Shown piece by piece: positions 28,751 to 37,656 of a stretch of DNA of 64,000 nt. The stretch lies in NCBI RefSeq assembly GCF_041080835.1, contig NZ_CP129683.1:744001-808000 (forward strand), read 5' to 3'. Below the pieces are notes generated by a model. That model did no database searches. It had not been told where the DNA came from and saw only the letters and a program-made list of their open reading frames with translations. This DNA comes from Bifidobacterium sp. WK012_4_13. GTDB lineage: Bacteria; Actinomycetota; Actinomycetes; Actinomycetales; Bifidobacteriaceae. A program made the translations under genes and the position numbers. Within the stretch, counting starts at the first letter, position 1. Every line of letters starts with the position of its first letter.

Positions 28751-31700
28751 CTACATTGGCAGACAGGACGGACCGAACACGGTTTTGATCTCCGCAAATA
28801 GACTGGTATCCCTGTGAACCCTGTAGTTGTCTCCGAATGTAAGCACCTGGGCGCTGCCGTCATGCTGCAGCACGACGAGCTTCACCTCGCAATAGCCAGG
28901 ATGAGCCTTGATGATTCCGCTCAGACGGTTCAGATGCAGCCTGTCCAAGGCTGGTTGTGGAAGCGCTATCATCAGTGGACGTTCGTCCGCGGCCTCTACG
29001 CTCGGAACTTCCAGCTCCATCGCACGCATCGACACCGTCTCGTCCCGAACCTCGACCTGGCCTCTGATCTTCACCAGGGTATCGATCGACAGATCGGCAA
29101 GGCTGGCCTCATATACCTTGCCAAAGAACATGCACTGTATGGAGCTTTCAAGGTCCTCGACGGTCACGATCGCCCATGGGTTACCCTTGCGCGACACTCT
29201 CCTGTCGACATTGGTGATAAGACCTGCGATGGTCACGGTGCGCACGTTGCCATCGTCCATGGATTGCGCGCTGTCGACCAGCTTTGCGATCGAGATGTCG
29301 CGCAGACCGGCAAGCACGGATGCCATGCCGCTCAAGGGATGGTCGGACACATACAGGCCGAGCATTTCGCGTTCGAAGTTAAGCTTGGTCGACTTGTCCC
29401 ACTCCTCGATGTCAGGGACGGTGACCGCGGCGTCTCCCATCGCATCGTCGTCGCTTCCTCCATCGGGATCGGCGAACAGGTCGAACTGCCCTTCCGCCTG
29501 CTTGCGCTTGAGCGGGACAAGCGAGTCGATCGCGCTCTCGTGAATCTGATAGAGAGCCCTGCGGTTGGGATCGATGCCATCGAATGCGCCCGCCTTGATC
29601 AAGGATTCGATGGTCCGCCTGTTCAAGACATTCAGCGAGACGCGGCGCACGAAGTCGACGAAGTTGACGAACTTGCCGTGCGAGCCTTCCCGCTGTGCGA
29701 TGATGTCAGCAACGGCCTTGTCGCCCACGTTGCGGATGGCTCCCAGTCCAAATCGCACCACATCGCCGACTGCCGAATATTCGAGGATCGACTCGTTCAC
29801 GTCGGGCGGGAGGACCTGAATGCCCATACGTCGGGCTTCGCCCAGATACAGCGCGGTCTTGTCTTTGTTGCTGCGTTCGTTCTGCAGGAGCGCCGCCATG
29901 AATTCGACCGGATAATGCGTCTTGAGATAGGCCGTCCAATACGAGATCATGCCATAGGCAGCCGAATGCGCCTTGTTGAACGCGTAGCCAGAGAACGGCA
30001 CCAGAATGTCCCAGACCGCCTGCGCGGCCTCCTGCGAGTATCCGTGGTCCTTCATGCCTTGGAAGAAGGGCACCTTTTCCTTGGCCAGCACCTCGGGCTT
30101 CTTCTTGCCCATCGCGCGTCGAAGCACATCTGCCTTGCCGAGCGAATATCCTGCCAGAATACGCGCAGCCGACTGCACCTGCTCCTGATAGACGATCAGG
30201 CCGTATGTCTCGTCCAGAACCGCCTTCAACGGCTTCTCGACCTCTGGATGGATGGGGGTTATCTTCTGCAGACCATTCTTGCGCTTCGCATAGTTCGTAT
30301 GCGAGTTCATATCCATGGGCCCTGGGCGATAGAGCGCTATGAGTGCCGAAATATCGTTGAAGTTATCGGGTTTCAGCGTTTTGAGCAACGAACGCATGCC
30401 ATCGGAATCAAGCTGGAACACCCCCAGCGTATCGCCACGCGAAAGCAGCTGATACGTTTCCTTGTCATCAAGCGGAATGTCGTGGATGGTGATTTCATCC
30501 TTGCCGTTGCGCGTGATGTTCTTCAAGGTGTCTCGTATGACCGTGAGATTGGAGAGCCCCAGGAAGTCCATCTTCACCAGACCGAGCGTTTCGCATGTGT
30601 GATATTCGAAGGTCGTGGTTACCGTGCCGTCGTTGCGCTGCATCAGCGGCGAGGTGTTCGTGATTGGCTGCGATGCCATGATCGTGGCGCAGGCGTGCAC
30701 TCCGGTCTGTCGGATAATCCCTTCGATGCCCAATGCCTGCTCGGTTATGCGCTTGACATCGGGGTCTGATTCATAGAGGTCCCGGTATTCCTTGGCCTCC
30801 GCATAACGCTTGGCAGCGGGGTCGAAGATATCCCTGAGGCTGATGTCCTTGCCGTTTGCCGACGGCGGAATCGCCTTGGTCACCTTGTCGCCCATCGAGA
30901 ATTCGTAGTCCATGATTCTCGCGGAATCCTTCAGCGCCTGCTTGGTCTTGATGGTGCCATAGGTCACGCATTGGGCGACCTTGTCTGCACCATACTTCCT
31001 CGCCACGTATTCAAGGACGCGCATGCGGCCCTCAGGGTCGAAGTCCACGTCGATATCAGGCAGGGAGACGCGCTCAGGGTTGAGGAATCTCTCGAAGATG
31101 AGGCCGTGCTTGATCGGATCGAGTTCGGTGATGCCCATTGCATAGGCGACCATCGATCCTGCCGCCGAGCCACGGCCCGGACCTACCATGATGCCGTTTT
31201 CCTTCGCCCAATTGATGTAATCCGCAACCACGAGGAAGTATCCTGCGAACTGCATCTGGCAGATGACGCCGCATTCGTAGTCGGCCTGCTTCGCCACTCG
31301 CTCTGGGATTCCGTCCGGGAAACGTTCCTCAAGTCCCTGTTCCACGTCTCGCAGGAAGAGCGAGGTCTCGTCCCATCCCTCCGGGCAGTCAAACTGGGGC
31401 ATGAAGGCACCGTCTTCATGGTCGTCGAACATCACATTGCAGCGCTCGGCTATCTCGAGGGTGTTGTCACACGCCTCGGGGAACTCGTCGAACAGTTCGC
31501 GCATCTCCTCAGCGGATTTGATGTAATAGCCGCTGCCATCGAACTTGAAGCGTCCTGGTTCGTCGAGTCTGGAACCGGAGTTGATGCACAGCAATGCATC
31601 CTGTGCCGAGGCATCCTGCTCATGGACGTAATGCGAATCATTGGTCGCGACCAGCGGCGCATCGATGTCCTTGGCGAGGCGCAGCAAGTCGCTGGTGACC

Positions 31701-32305
31701 CGCCGCTCGATCTCCAATCCATGGTCCATCAGTTCGACGTAATAGTTCTCGCGTCCGAAAATGTCCTGGAATTCGGAGGCGGCCCGCAAGGCCTCATCGT
31801 ATTGTCCCAGACGCAGACGCGTCTGCACGATGCCTGAGGGGCAGCCTGTCGTCGCGATCACACCCTTGTGATATGTCGACAGCACCTCTTTGTCCATGCG
31901 CGGCCACTTGCCGACCAGACCCTCGAGATTGGCTATGGACGATGCCTTCAGCAGGTTGACCAGACCTTCGTCGTTCTGTGCAAGCAGGGTCATATGGGTT
32001 ATCAGGCCGTTGCCGGAGACATCGTCGGAATGCTGGGCCTCGGTTCCCCAGTGCACACGCGTCTTATCCTGACGGGCCGTTTCAGGCGTGACATAGGCCT
32101 CGATGCCGATGATGGGCTTGACGCCGGCGCCGACTGCGGTTTTCCAGAGCTCATAGGCACCATGCATGTTGCCGTGGTCTGTTATGGCCACGGCAGGCTG
32201 TCCAAGCGATTTCACCTGTTCCACAAGGTCAGGGATACGTGAGGCACCGTCAAGCATCGAATAATGCGTGTGCGTATGAAGATGAACGAAACTAGGAGAA
32301 GCCAT
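28751..32305 (-). CDS. dnaE: DNA polymerase III subunit alpha
   Basis: The 1184-residue replicative polymerase. It has an N-terminal PHP domain (HLHTHTHYSMLDG), polymerase palm with catalytic aspartates in PDIDVDF, the helix-hairpin-helix region, and a C-terminal OB fold (about residues 1015-1095; IAGLITNVDRR). The length and order match dnaE1 of actinobacteria, which is the main replicase. A long antisense frame across it is a coding shadow. The ATG is preceded by AGAAGG. Confidence 0.98.
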   Translation of the reverse strand: MASPSFVHLHTHTHYSMLDGASRIPDLVEQVKSLGQPAVAITDHGNMHGAYELWKTAVGAGVKPIIGIEAYVTPETARQDKTRVHWGTEAQHSDDVSGNGLITHMTLLAQNDEGLVNLLKASSIANLEGLVGKWPRMDKEVLSTYHKGVIATTGCPSGIVQTRLRLGQYDEALRAASEFQDIFGRENYYVELMDHGLEIERRVTSDLLRLAKDIDAPLVATNDSHYVHEQDASAQDALLCINSGSRLDEPGRFKFDGSGYYIKSAEEMRELFDEFPEACDNTLEIAERCNVMFDDHEDGAFMPQFDCPEGWDETSLFLRDVEQGLEERFPDGIPERVAKQADYECGVICQMQFAGYFLVVADYINWAKENGIMVGPGRGSAAGSMVAYAMGITELDPIKHGLIFERFLNPERVSLPDIDVDFDPEGRMRVLEYVARKYGADKVAQCVTYGTIKTKQALKDSARIMDYEFSMGDKVTKAIPPSANGKDISLRDIFDPAAKRYAEAKEYRDLYESDPDVKRITEQALGIEGIIRQTGVHACATIMASQPITNTSPLMQRNDGTVTTTFEYHTCETLGLVKMDFLGLSNLTVIRDTLKNITRNGKDEITIHDIPLDDKETYQLLSRGDTLGVFQLDSDGMRSLLKTLKPDNFNDISALIALYRPGPMDMNSHTNYAKRKNGLQKITPIHPEVEKPLKAVLDETYGLIVYQEQVQSAARILAGYSLGKADVLRRAMGKKKPEVLAKEKVPFFQGMKDHGYSQEAAQAVWDILVPFSGYAFNKAHSAAYGMISYWTAYLKTHYPVEFMAALLQNERSNKDKTALYLGEARRMGIQVLPPDVNESILEYSAVGDVVRFGLGAIRNVGDKAVADIIAQREGSHGKFVNFVDFVRRVSLNVLNRRTIESLIKAGAFDGIDPNRRALYQIHESAIDSLVPLKRKQAEGQFDLFADPDGGSDDDAMGDAAVTVPDIEEWDKSTKLNFEREMLGLYVSDHPLSGMASVLAGLRDISIAKLVDSAQSMDDGNVRTVTIAGLITNVDRRVSRKGNPWAIVTVEDLESSIQCMFFGKVYEASLADLSIDTLVKIRGQVEVRDETVSMRAMELEVPSVEAADERPLMIALPQPALDRLHLNRLSGIIKAHPGYCEVKLVVLQHDGSAQVLTFGDNYRVHRDTSLFAEIKTVFGPSCLPM

Positions 32306-32371
32306 GCCTTCTAACTTAACCCATTGCCTGCCATAAGCAACAGCAAGTCGCCGGGAAGCGGAAGGAACACC

Positions 32372-33313
32372 TTATTTCTGGGTGTGTCGTGAACGCATCA
32401 GATCGAGCGCGATCTGCAGGTCGGAAGGATAGTGCGAGTCGACTCGAGTCCAGACATGCGTTCTGGGATGTCGAAATTCCAGGCGCATCGCATGAAGCCA
32501 TTGCCTCTCGAGGCCAAGGGACTCAGCCATCTTCGGGTTGGCTCCATACATATGGTCACCCACGAGAGGATGGTTGATCGAAGAGAAATGCACACGAATC
32601 TGGTGCGTCCTTCCGGTCTCGAGATTCACACTCACCAAGGTTGCAGCGGAAAACCGCTCCAGCACATCCCAGTGTGTGACTGCATCCTTGCCCATAGGCG
32701 TGACCGTGAAACGAAAGTCCGAAACCTTGGCCCGACCTATCGGCGCCTCGATCGTAGCCCTGTCCTGCTCCAGATTGCCTTGAACCAGCGCATGATAGGT
32801 CTTTGCAACCTCATGGTTTGCGAACTGCCTGCGCATCTCCTTATATGCAAGCTCCGACTTGCAGACGAGCATGAGACCGCTTGTGCCCACATCCAGACGA
32901 CTCACGATGCCGTGTCTGCCGGGAGCTCCGTAGCTTGTTATGTGCACTCCCCTGGCAATGAGGCTTCCCAGAACGGTCGGCCCTGACCAGCCTACAGATG
33001 CATGCGCAGCCACGCCCACAGGCTTGTCCACGACGACGATGTCGTCGTCCTCATAGGCAATCGCCATTTCAGTGGCTATGGGTTCGCTGCGAGGCTCCGG
33101 CCGCTCAAGACGAACCTCCATCGTGTCACCGGCCAGCAGGACGGTCGATTTCGAAAAGCTGCGATCGCTCAGCTCAGCGTGTCCGGAATCGATCAGATCG
33201 CTTGCCTTCGCGCGAGACAGGCCAAGCATCTTTGACAGGGCGACATCGAATCTTCTGCCGACAAGCGCATCCGGTACGGGAAGAATCCTGTTCGCTGCCT
33301 CAGGATCATTCAT
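32372..33313 (-). CDS. RluA/RluD family pseudouridine synthase
   Basis: A 313-residue protein with an N-terminal S4-like RNA-binding domain (about 18-75) and a pseudouridine synthase core with the catalytic Asp141 in RLDVGTSGL. It is probably the RluD-type enzyme for 23S rRNA helix 69. The ATG at 33313 overlaps the lspA stop by eight bases, giving coupling with lspA. In-frame starts further upstream lie inside lspA and are less likely. The exact target uridines cannot be read from sequence. Confidence 0.95.
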   Translation of the reverse strand: MNDPEAANRILPVPDALVGRRFDVALSKMLGLSRAKASDLIDSGHAELSDRSFSKSTVLLAGDTMEVRLERPEPRSEPIATEMAIAYEDDDIVVVDKPVGVAAHASVGWSGPTVLGSLIARGVHITSYGAPGRHGIVSRLDVGTSGLMLVCKSELAYKEMRRQFANHEVAKTYHALVQGNLEQDRATIEAPIGRAKVSDFRFTVTPMGKDAVTHWDVLERFSAATLVSVNLETGRTHQIRVHFSSINHPLVGDHMYGANPKMAESLGLERQWLHAMRLEFRHPRTHVWTRVDSHYPSDLQIALDLMRSRHTQK

Positions 33314-33854
33314 TGCCGTCATCAGCATCGGCCGTCCGACCACTCATTCTCCAAGGAACACCGATGCTTACCAGCACGACCATGCCCACTCCGGCACACA
33401 TCAGAAAGATGTCAGCGACATTGCCGACCGACCAGCCATAATCAAGAAAATCGACGACCTTGCCGTTGAGCACTCCATCCGCATAGGCCACCCGATCGAT
33501 CAGATTGCCGGCGGCACCGGAAAATGCCATTCCGAGAACGACTATCCAAGCCATCGATGTCGCACGGCAGGCAATCGCTGCGATCACGATGCATGCGACG
33601 ATCGCAAGGACTGAAATCACCCATGTCGAGTTTGAGCCAAAGCCAAGCGACGCTCCCGGATTCCTGAGAAGGCGGAGCGACAGCAGGTGCGGAATCACCG
33701 TTCGAGACTCGGTGAGTGACAGGTATCTGAGCGCCAGCAGCTTGCTGACACGATCGAGAACGAGACCGAGAAGCGCCACGCAAGAGAAAACGGCCACGCT
33801 TCTGCGCGGCCGTTGTGCAGCAATTCTCGAAGGAGCATTGCCGTTAGCTGTCAC
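33306..33854 (-). CDS. lspA: lipoprotein signal peptidase (signal peptidase II)
   Basis: A 182-residue membrane aspartyl protease that cleaves prolipoprotein signal peptides after lipidation. Four hydrophobic helices are visible, along with the two catalytic-Asp motifs GNLIDR and VADIF in the second half and an N-terminal LDRVSK motif. The ATG overlaps the stop of wag31 (ATGA). A candidate substrate in this window is the solute-binding lipoprotein of the sugar locus. Confidence 0.96.
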   Translation of the reverse strand: MTANGNAPSRIAAQRPRRSVAVFSCVALLGLVLDRVSKLLALRYLSLTESRTVIPHLLSLRLLRNPGASLGFGSNSTWVISVLAIVACIVIAAIACRATSMAWIVVLGMAFSGAAGNLIDRVAYADGVLNGKVVDFLDYGWSVGNVADIFLMCAGVGMVVLVSIGVPWRMSGRTADADDGNE

Positions 33855-35125
33855 TTATCTTCGCCCTTGTCTGAACCAATGCCATCGAAGGAATCAGTGT
33901 TGGACACCTGAGACACAAGCTGACCGAGGAAGGACTTGAGACGACTGCGATATTCAGTCTCGAACTGCTTGAGACCCTGGATATTGCCTTCGATGACCTT
34001 CGACTGCGCGACAAGCTTGTCCTTGACGTCCGCCGAGTATTGATCGGCCGCAGAACGGGTGTTGCGATCGTATGCCTGTGCCTTCTGATGGACCTCGACC
34101 TCATAGGTGTCGGCCTCGGCACGCTTGTTCTTCGAATACGTATCGGCATCCTGGCGCGTCTTGCCTGAATATGCGTCAGCCTCCGTGCGAACGCGATCGG
34201 AATAGCCATCGGCCTCGTCGTGGACGCGCTTTGAATAGTTGTCGGCATCGGCATGGGTGCGGTTCATATAGGAATCGCCCTGGGCGATCAAGTCATCATG
34301 CTTGGCCTGACCATCGGCAACAAGCTCGGCACCCTTGGCCTTGCCCTTGTCAACGTATTGATCGTGCAGCTGCATCGCAAGCGTGAGCATGGCCGTCGCG
34401 CGCTCTGGCTCGGAATTCGCATCCGCACCGGCTCCAGCAATCTTCTTCAGGCTGCCAGTCTCGGTCGAAGGCTCCATCTTGGAAACCTGCTGACGAAGCT
34501 GCTCCTCACGCTGCTTGGACTCATCAAGCTGATGTGACAGGGTGTCGTTCTTCGTGGCGAAGTCACGGGCGCTCTGCTGGACCTGGAAGAGCTGCTGCTT
34601 GCTCTGCCCGAGCTGCTGCGCGAGCTCTTCTCCCTTGGTTCTGAACTGATCGCGTTCCTTGCTCACTGCCGCGAGCTGATCGTTCAGCGCCTGCGTGTTA
34701 TTGCCCTTGGCCGCCTGGGCCGTGAGCTGGTCGATCTGGGAATTCAGCTGGTCGACCTGCTGCTTCAGCTGATCGTTCTGCTGACTCAGAGCCTGCACCT
34801 GCTGCTGCGCCTCGTTGAGTTCGCGGGAGCTGTCCTGGGCGGCGGAACCTTGCTTTTCAGCCTGTTCATCCTTGAGTTGCTTGTTCTCTGTCTGCAGAGC
34901 CTCGAGCTGATTCGTCAAGTCGGAAATCTTGGTGTTCAGGCTCGTCACATCAGGACTGAGTGATTGCGTCGATGCACCACCTTGAACTGCCTTCTGTCCG
35001 AGAGCCTCAACGGTCTCAGTTACCTGATCGAGGAAGTCGTCCACCTCGTCAACGTCATACCCTTCCTTAAACCTCACGGTCTGGAAGATATGCTCTCTAA
35101 TGTCCTTTGGCGTCAAAAGAGCCAT
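33851..35125 (-). CDS. wag31: DivIVA/Wag31 polar growth protein
   Basis: A 424-residue cytoplasmic coiled-coil protein that marks poles and septa and directs peptidoglycan synthesis. The N-terminal DivIVA domain is clear (ALLTPKDIREHIFQTVRFKEGYDVDEVDDFL), followed by a long Gln-rich coiled coil (about 70-215) and a C-terminal helical region containing seven consecutive 11-residue repeats of the form ADxYSxxxRxE (coding bases about 34016-34246). ATG 35125 has GAGGTGGGAC upstream, ruling out an in-frame start 21 bases earlier. It is the first gene of wag31-lspA-rluA and lies close to yggT, sepF and ftsZ, the usual actinobacterial order. Confidence 0.95.
   Translation of the reverse strand: MALLTPKDIREHIFQTVRFKEGYDVDEVDDFLDQVTETVEALGQKAVQGGASTQSLSPDVTSLNTKISDLTNQLEALQTENKQLKDEQAEKQGSAAQDSSRELNEAQQQVQALSQQNDQLKQQVDQLNSQIDQLTAQAAKGNNTQALNDQLAAVSKERDQFRTKGEELAQQLGQSKQQLFQVQQSARDFATKNDTLSHQLDESKQREEQLRQQVSKMEPSTETGSLKKIAGAGADANSEPERATAMLTLAMQLHDQYVDKGKAKGAELVADGQAKHDDLIAQGDSYMNRTHADADNYSKRVHDEADGYSDRVRTEADAYSGKTRQDADTYSKNKRAEADTYEVEVHQKAQAYDRNTRSAADQYSADVKDKLVAQSKVIEGNIQGLKQFETEYRSRLKSFLGQLVSQVSNTDSFDGIGSDKGEDK
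34016..34246 (-). repeat. seven 11-residue repeats within wag31
   Basis: Seven consecutive 33-base units encode ADNYS, ADGYS, ADAYS, ADTYS, ADTYE, AQAYD and ADQYS cores at an 11-residue (hendecad) period, compatible with a right-handed coiled coil. Units diverge at the DNA level, so this is an old protein-level repeat and not a recent tandem duplication. Confidence 0.85.
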
Positions 35126-35228
35126 TAATGTCCCACCTCGCTTCAAGCAACATGCTTTGCATTCTTGGTATCAAATCAAGACTTTAGCACGTAGCTGAGT
35201 CTTGTGTCCTTCAAGCGACCGCAACACG

Positions 35229-35510
35229 CTAGATAAGCACTTGCAAAACGACAAGAACGAAGTATAGAACCATGAAACTCATGTCAAGCTGTATGGCACC
35301 AAGCGACAGAGGAGGTATGAATCGTCTGAGCCAGCGCAGCGGCGGATCCGTAAGACGATAGACGATGCCTATCAGTGAGGCGACCACGCCTCTCGGATAC
35401 CACCGTGGAGCAAGGATCCGAGACCAGTCGAGGATCATCCGAGCAAACAGAATCATCAGATACGCGCTGATTGCCCAGTGGAGTATTGCAAAAATCAACG
35501 AAACGAGCAT
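35229..35510 (-). CDS. YggT family membrane protein
   Basis: A protein of about 93 residues with two hydrophobic helices separated by a cytoplasmic segment containing the PPLRWLRRFIPP motif characteristic of YggT/YlmG. These small proteins sit in division gene clusters and help with septal or envelope organisation. The start is uncertain: ATG 35510, GTG 35519 or TTG 35531. Its place between sepF and wag31 is the standard actinobacterial arrangement. Confidence 0.93.
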   Translation of the reverse strand: MLVSLIFAILHWAISAYLMILFARMILDWSRILAPRWYPRGVVASLIGIVYRLTDPPLRWLRRFIPPLSLGAIQLDMSFMVLYFVLVVLQVLI

Positions 35511-35566
35511 GACGCTCACACTAGCAGACAACGCCTGACCGCAAGCTGGGCGTTGTCTTCGAACAT

Positions 35567-36037
35567 TCAGTCCGAGAACAGGTCATGGGAAGCGGAGCTT
35601 GGCTTGGGGTCCTCGACCTTGATGTTGACCTGGGCCGGGCTCAGCAGGAACACACGTGGCGTCACCCTCTCGATCGAGCCACGGACTCCGAATACGACAC
35701 CTGCGGAAAAGTCGACGATCCTATAGGCGACCGCCTCGGTGACGTTGGATAGATTGAGCACGACTGGCACACCGTCGCGCAGCGCCCGCCCCACAAGCTG
35801 TGCATCCTCGTAGGACTTCGGCAGGATGGTCGTTATTCGGCTGATTCTCGTCGAGAAATCACCATGGTTGCGCAATGGCACGGAATTCGAGGGTTCCTGG
35901 GACATGGGAGTAACCGACCGATCGCTGTCGAAATCCGAGACGGCATTGTCATCCTGCGCCGAATCGATGTCCGCATCCTCATCCACAACGTCTGCCATAC
36001 CGAGGTATGACATGGCATTCTTCATGAAATTCGCCAT
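35567..36037 (-). CDS. sepF: cell division protein SepF
   Basis: A 156-residue protein: an N-terminal amphipathic membrane-targeting helix (MANFMKNAMSYLGMA), an acidic linker, then the SepF domain (about 65-140; YEDAQLVGRALRDGVPVVLNL). SepF polymerises and tethers FtsZ to the membrane, replacing FtsA in actinobacteria. It starts 17 bp downstream of ftsZ, whose C-terminal tail is its known binding site. Confidence 0.97.
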   Translation of the reverse strand: MANFMKNAMSYLGMADVVDEDADIDSAQDDNAVSDFDSDRSVTPMSQEPSNSVPLRNHGDFSTRISRITTILPKSYEDAQLVGRALRDGVPVVLNLSNVTEAVAYRIVDFSAGVVFGVRGSIERVTPRVFLLSPAQVNIKVEDPKPSSASHDLFSD

Positions 36038-36054
36038 TTTAGCCCCTTACCCAA

Positions 36055-37302
36055 TCAGCGAAGAAAATCAGGAATATCGAGATCCCCGGAATCAGATGAA
36101 TTCTCGGACTCCGTGGAACCATAGTCATCGTGCCTTAGCTCCGCAGCAACGTTGCGTTGGGCCGGAGCCTCCTCCACTCGCACGACGCGATGTTCGGAAG
36201 TCTGGTCGGAGGCGGCAGCCTCTGTCTGCTCATCGCTCGACTTATGAATCGGCGTCAGCGGAGGAACGATGGGCTGCTTGCTGCCTTCTGCCTTATGCTG
36301 AGGCTGGTGCGCTGCGTGAGCGCCATCTTCATCATTCTTGGAATTCGCGTCGAAGCCAGCAGCGATGACGGTGACTCTGACCTCGTCGCCATATGCGTCA
36401 TCAAGCGCAAGGCCCCAGATGATCTGCGCCTCGGGGTGAATGGCATTCTGCACCAGCTGAACGGCGGCGGATGCCTCCTGCATGCTCAAATCCGTTGGAC
36501 CTGCAATGTTGATCAAAGCCCCGTGGGCCCCTTCGATGCTCTCCTCAAGCAAAGGCGAGCTTATTGCGATTTCAGCGGCCTGAGTTGCCCTATCCTCACC
36601 CCGGGCTGCCCCAATGCCAAACAGTGCGGTTCCTGAATCCTTGAGTATCGCGGTGACATCCGAGAAATCAACGTGGATGTAGGAATTCATCGTGATCAGA
36701 TCCGTGATGCCCTGAACGCCGGCGAGCAATGCCGTGTCGGCGGTCTTGAAGGCATCCATGACGCTTACCGTTCGGTCAGAAAGATCAAGAAGCCGATCGT
36801 TGGGAATGACGATGAGGGCATCGACCTCATTGCGGAGATTGTCGATGCCGGTTTCGGCCGAAGAGGCACGACGCGGCCCTTCGAAGGAGAACGGGCGGGT
36901 GACCACCGCTATCGTCAATGCACCGAGCTGACGCGCGCTTCTTGCGACGAGAGGACTTGCACCGGTTCCGGTGCCACCGCCCTCGCCCGCCGTGACGAAC
37001 ACCATGTCGGAAGCCTTCAAGGCCTCCTCTATGTCAGATTGGTGATCCTGCGCAGCCTTCGCGCCTCGTTCGGGATCGGCACCGGCGCCCAGGCCACGAC
37101 TGGAATTGTCCGACAACGAGATCTTGACATCCGCGTCTGAACGCAGCAGATCCTTGGCATCGGTATTCACAGCAACGAATTCAACGTTCTGCAGTCCTTC
37201 GGCAATCATTCGGTTGACTGCATTGCCACCTGCACCACCAACACCGACGACCTTGATGTTGGTTTTGTCGTTGAAATTGTCAATCTGGGCAATCTCGCTC
37301 AC
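36055..37302 (-). CDS. ftsZ: cell division GTPase FtsZ
   Basis: The 415-residue tubulin homologue that forms the Z ring. The N-terminal VGVGGAGGNAVNRM, the tubulin signature GGGTGTGA and the T7-loop region are intact. A variable acidic linker is followed by the conserved C-terminal tail DLDIPDFLR, the docking site for SepF. The start is GTG at 37302 with AGGAG six bases upstream. No ftsQ or ftsW precedes it in the window, so the dcw cluster is split here, with a 355-bp gap upstream. Confidence 0.98.
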   Translation of the reverse strand: MSEIAQIDNFNDKTNIKVVGVGGAGGNAVNRMIAEGLQNVEFVAVNTDAKDLLRSDADVKISLSDNSSRGLGAGADPERGAKAAQDHQSDIEEALKASDMVFVTAGEGGGTGTGASPLVARSARQLGALTIAVVTRPFSFEGPRRASSAETGIDNLRNEVDALIVIPNDRLLDLSDRTVSVMDAFKTADTALLAGVQGITDLITMNSYIHVDFSDVTAILKDSGTALFGIGAARGEDRATQAAEIAISSPLLEESIEGAHGALINIAGPTDLSMQEASAAVQLVQNAIHPEAQIIWGLALDDAYGDEVRVTVIAAGFDANSKNDEDGAHAAHQPQHKAEGSKQPIVPPLTPIHKSSDEQTEAAASDQTSEHRVVRVEEAPAQRNVAAELRHDDYGSTESENSSDSGDLDIPDFLR

Positions 37303-37656
37303 AGTAAGCTCCTGTTCTCACGCTTTGTTCCAACTCTATCGCAGTTCATACCCTTAACAAGCGCTATTTCGGGCGTGTATCGTTGTTTTTTTGAAATCAG
37401 CAACAATCCCCCCTAGGTCACTCCAGACTAGTCGGTAGTTGCTCTCCATGACAACATTGCGGAAAAAATGGCTGTGTCGAAGCATGACGGAACGCCATGG
37501 AATCTCTTCAGCACGCCTTTCCTCACCCATGCGGGCATCCCGCGAGCCGCATCATGACGATCGGGTCATTGCAGGAGCGAGACAGAACGAGGCCGTCAGA
37601 ACGATGGGTGGCTATCCAACCCAGAAGGCATGCCCACACCCATAGCGACCCCTTCG
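37303..37656. other. intergenic region upstream of ftsZ
   Basis: A 354-bp stretch before ftsZ (minus strand) holds the expected promoter and leader, including a T-rich run near 37387. Short frames here have no start context or recognisable domain. I could not fix a promoter confidently. Confidence 0.4.

Noticed and set aside
28814..30769. 651-residue plus-strand open frame
   Set aside because: Lies entirely antisense to dnaE, with no domain; a coding shadow of a high-G+C gene.
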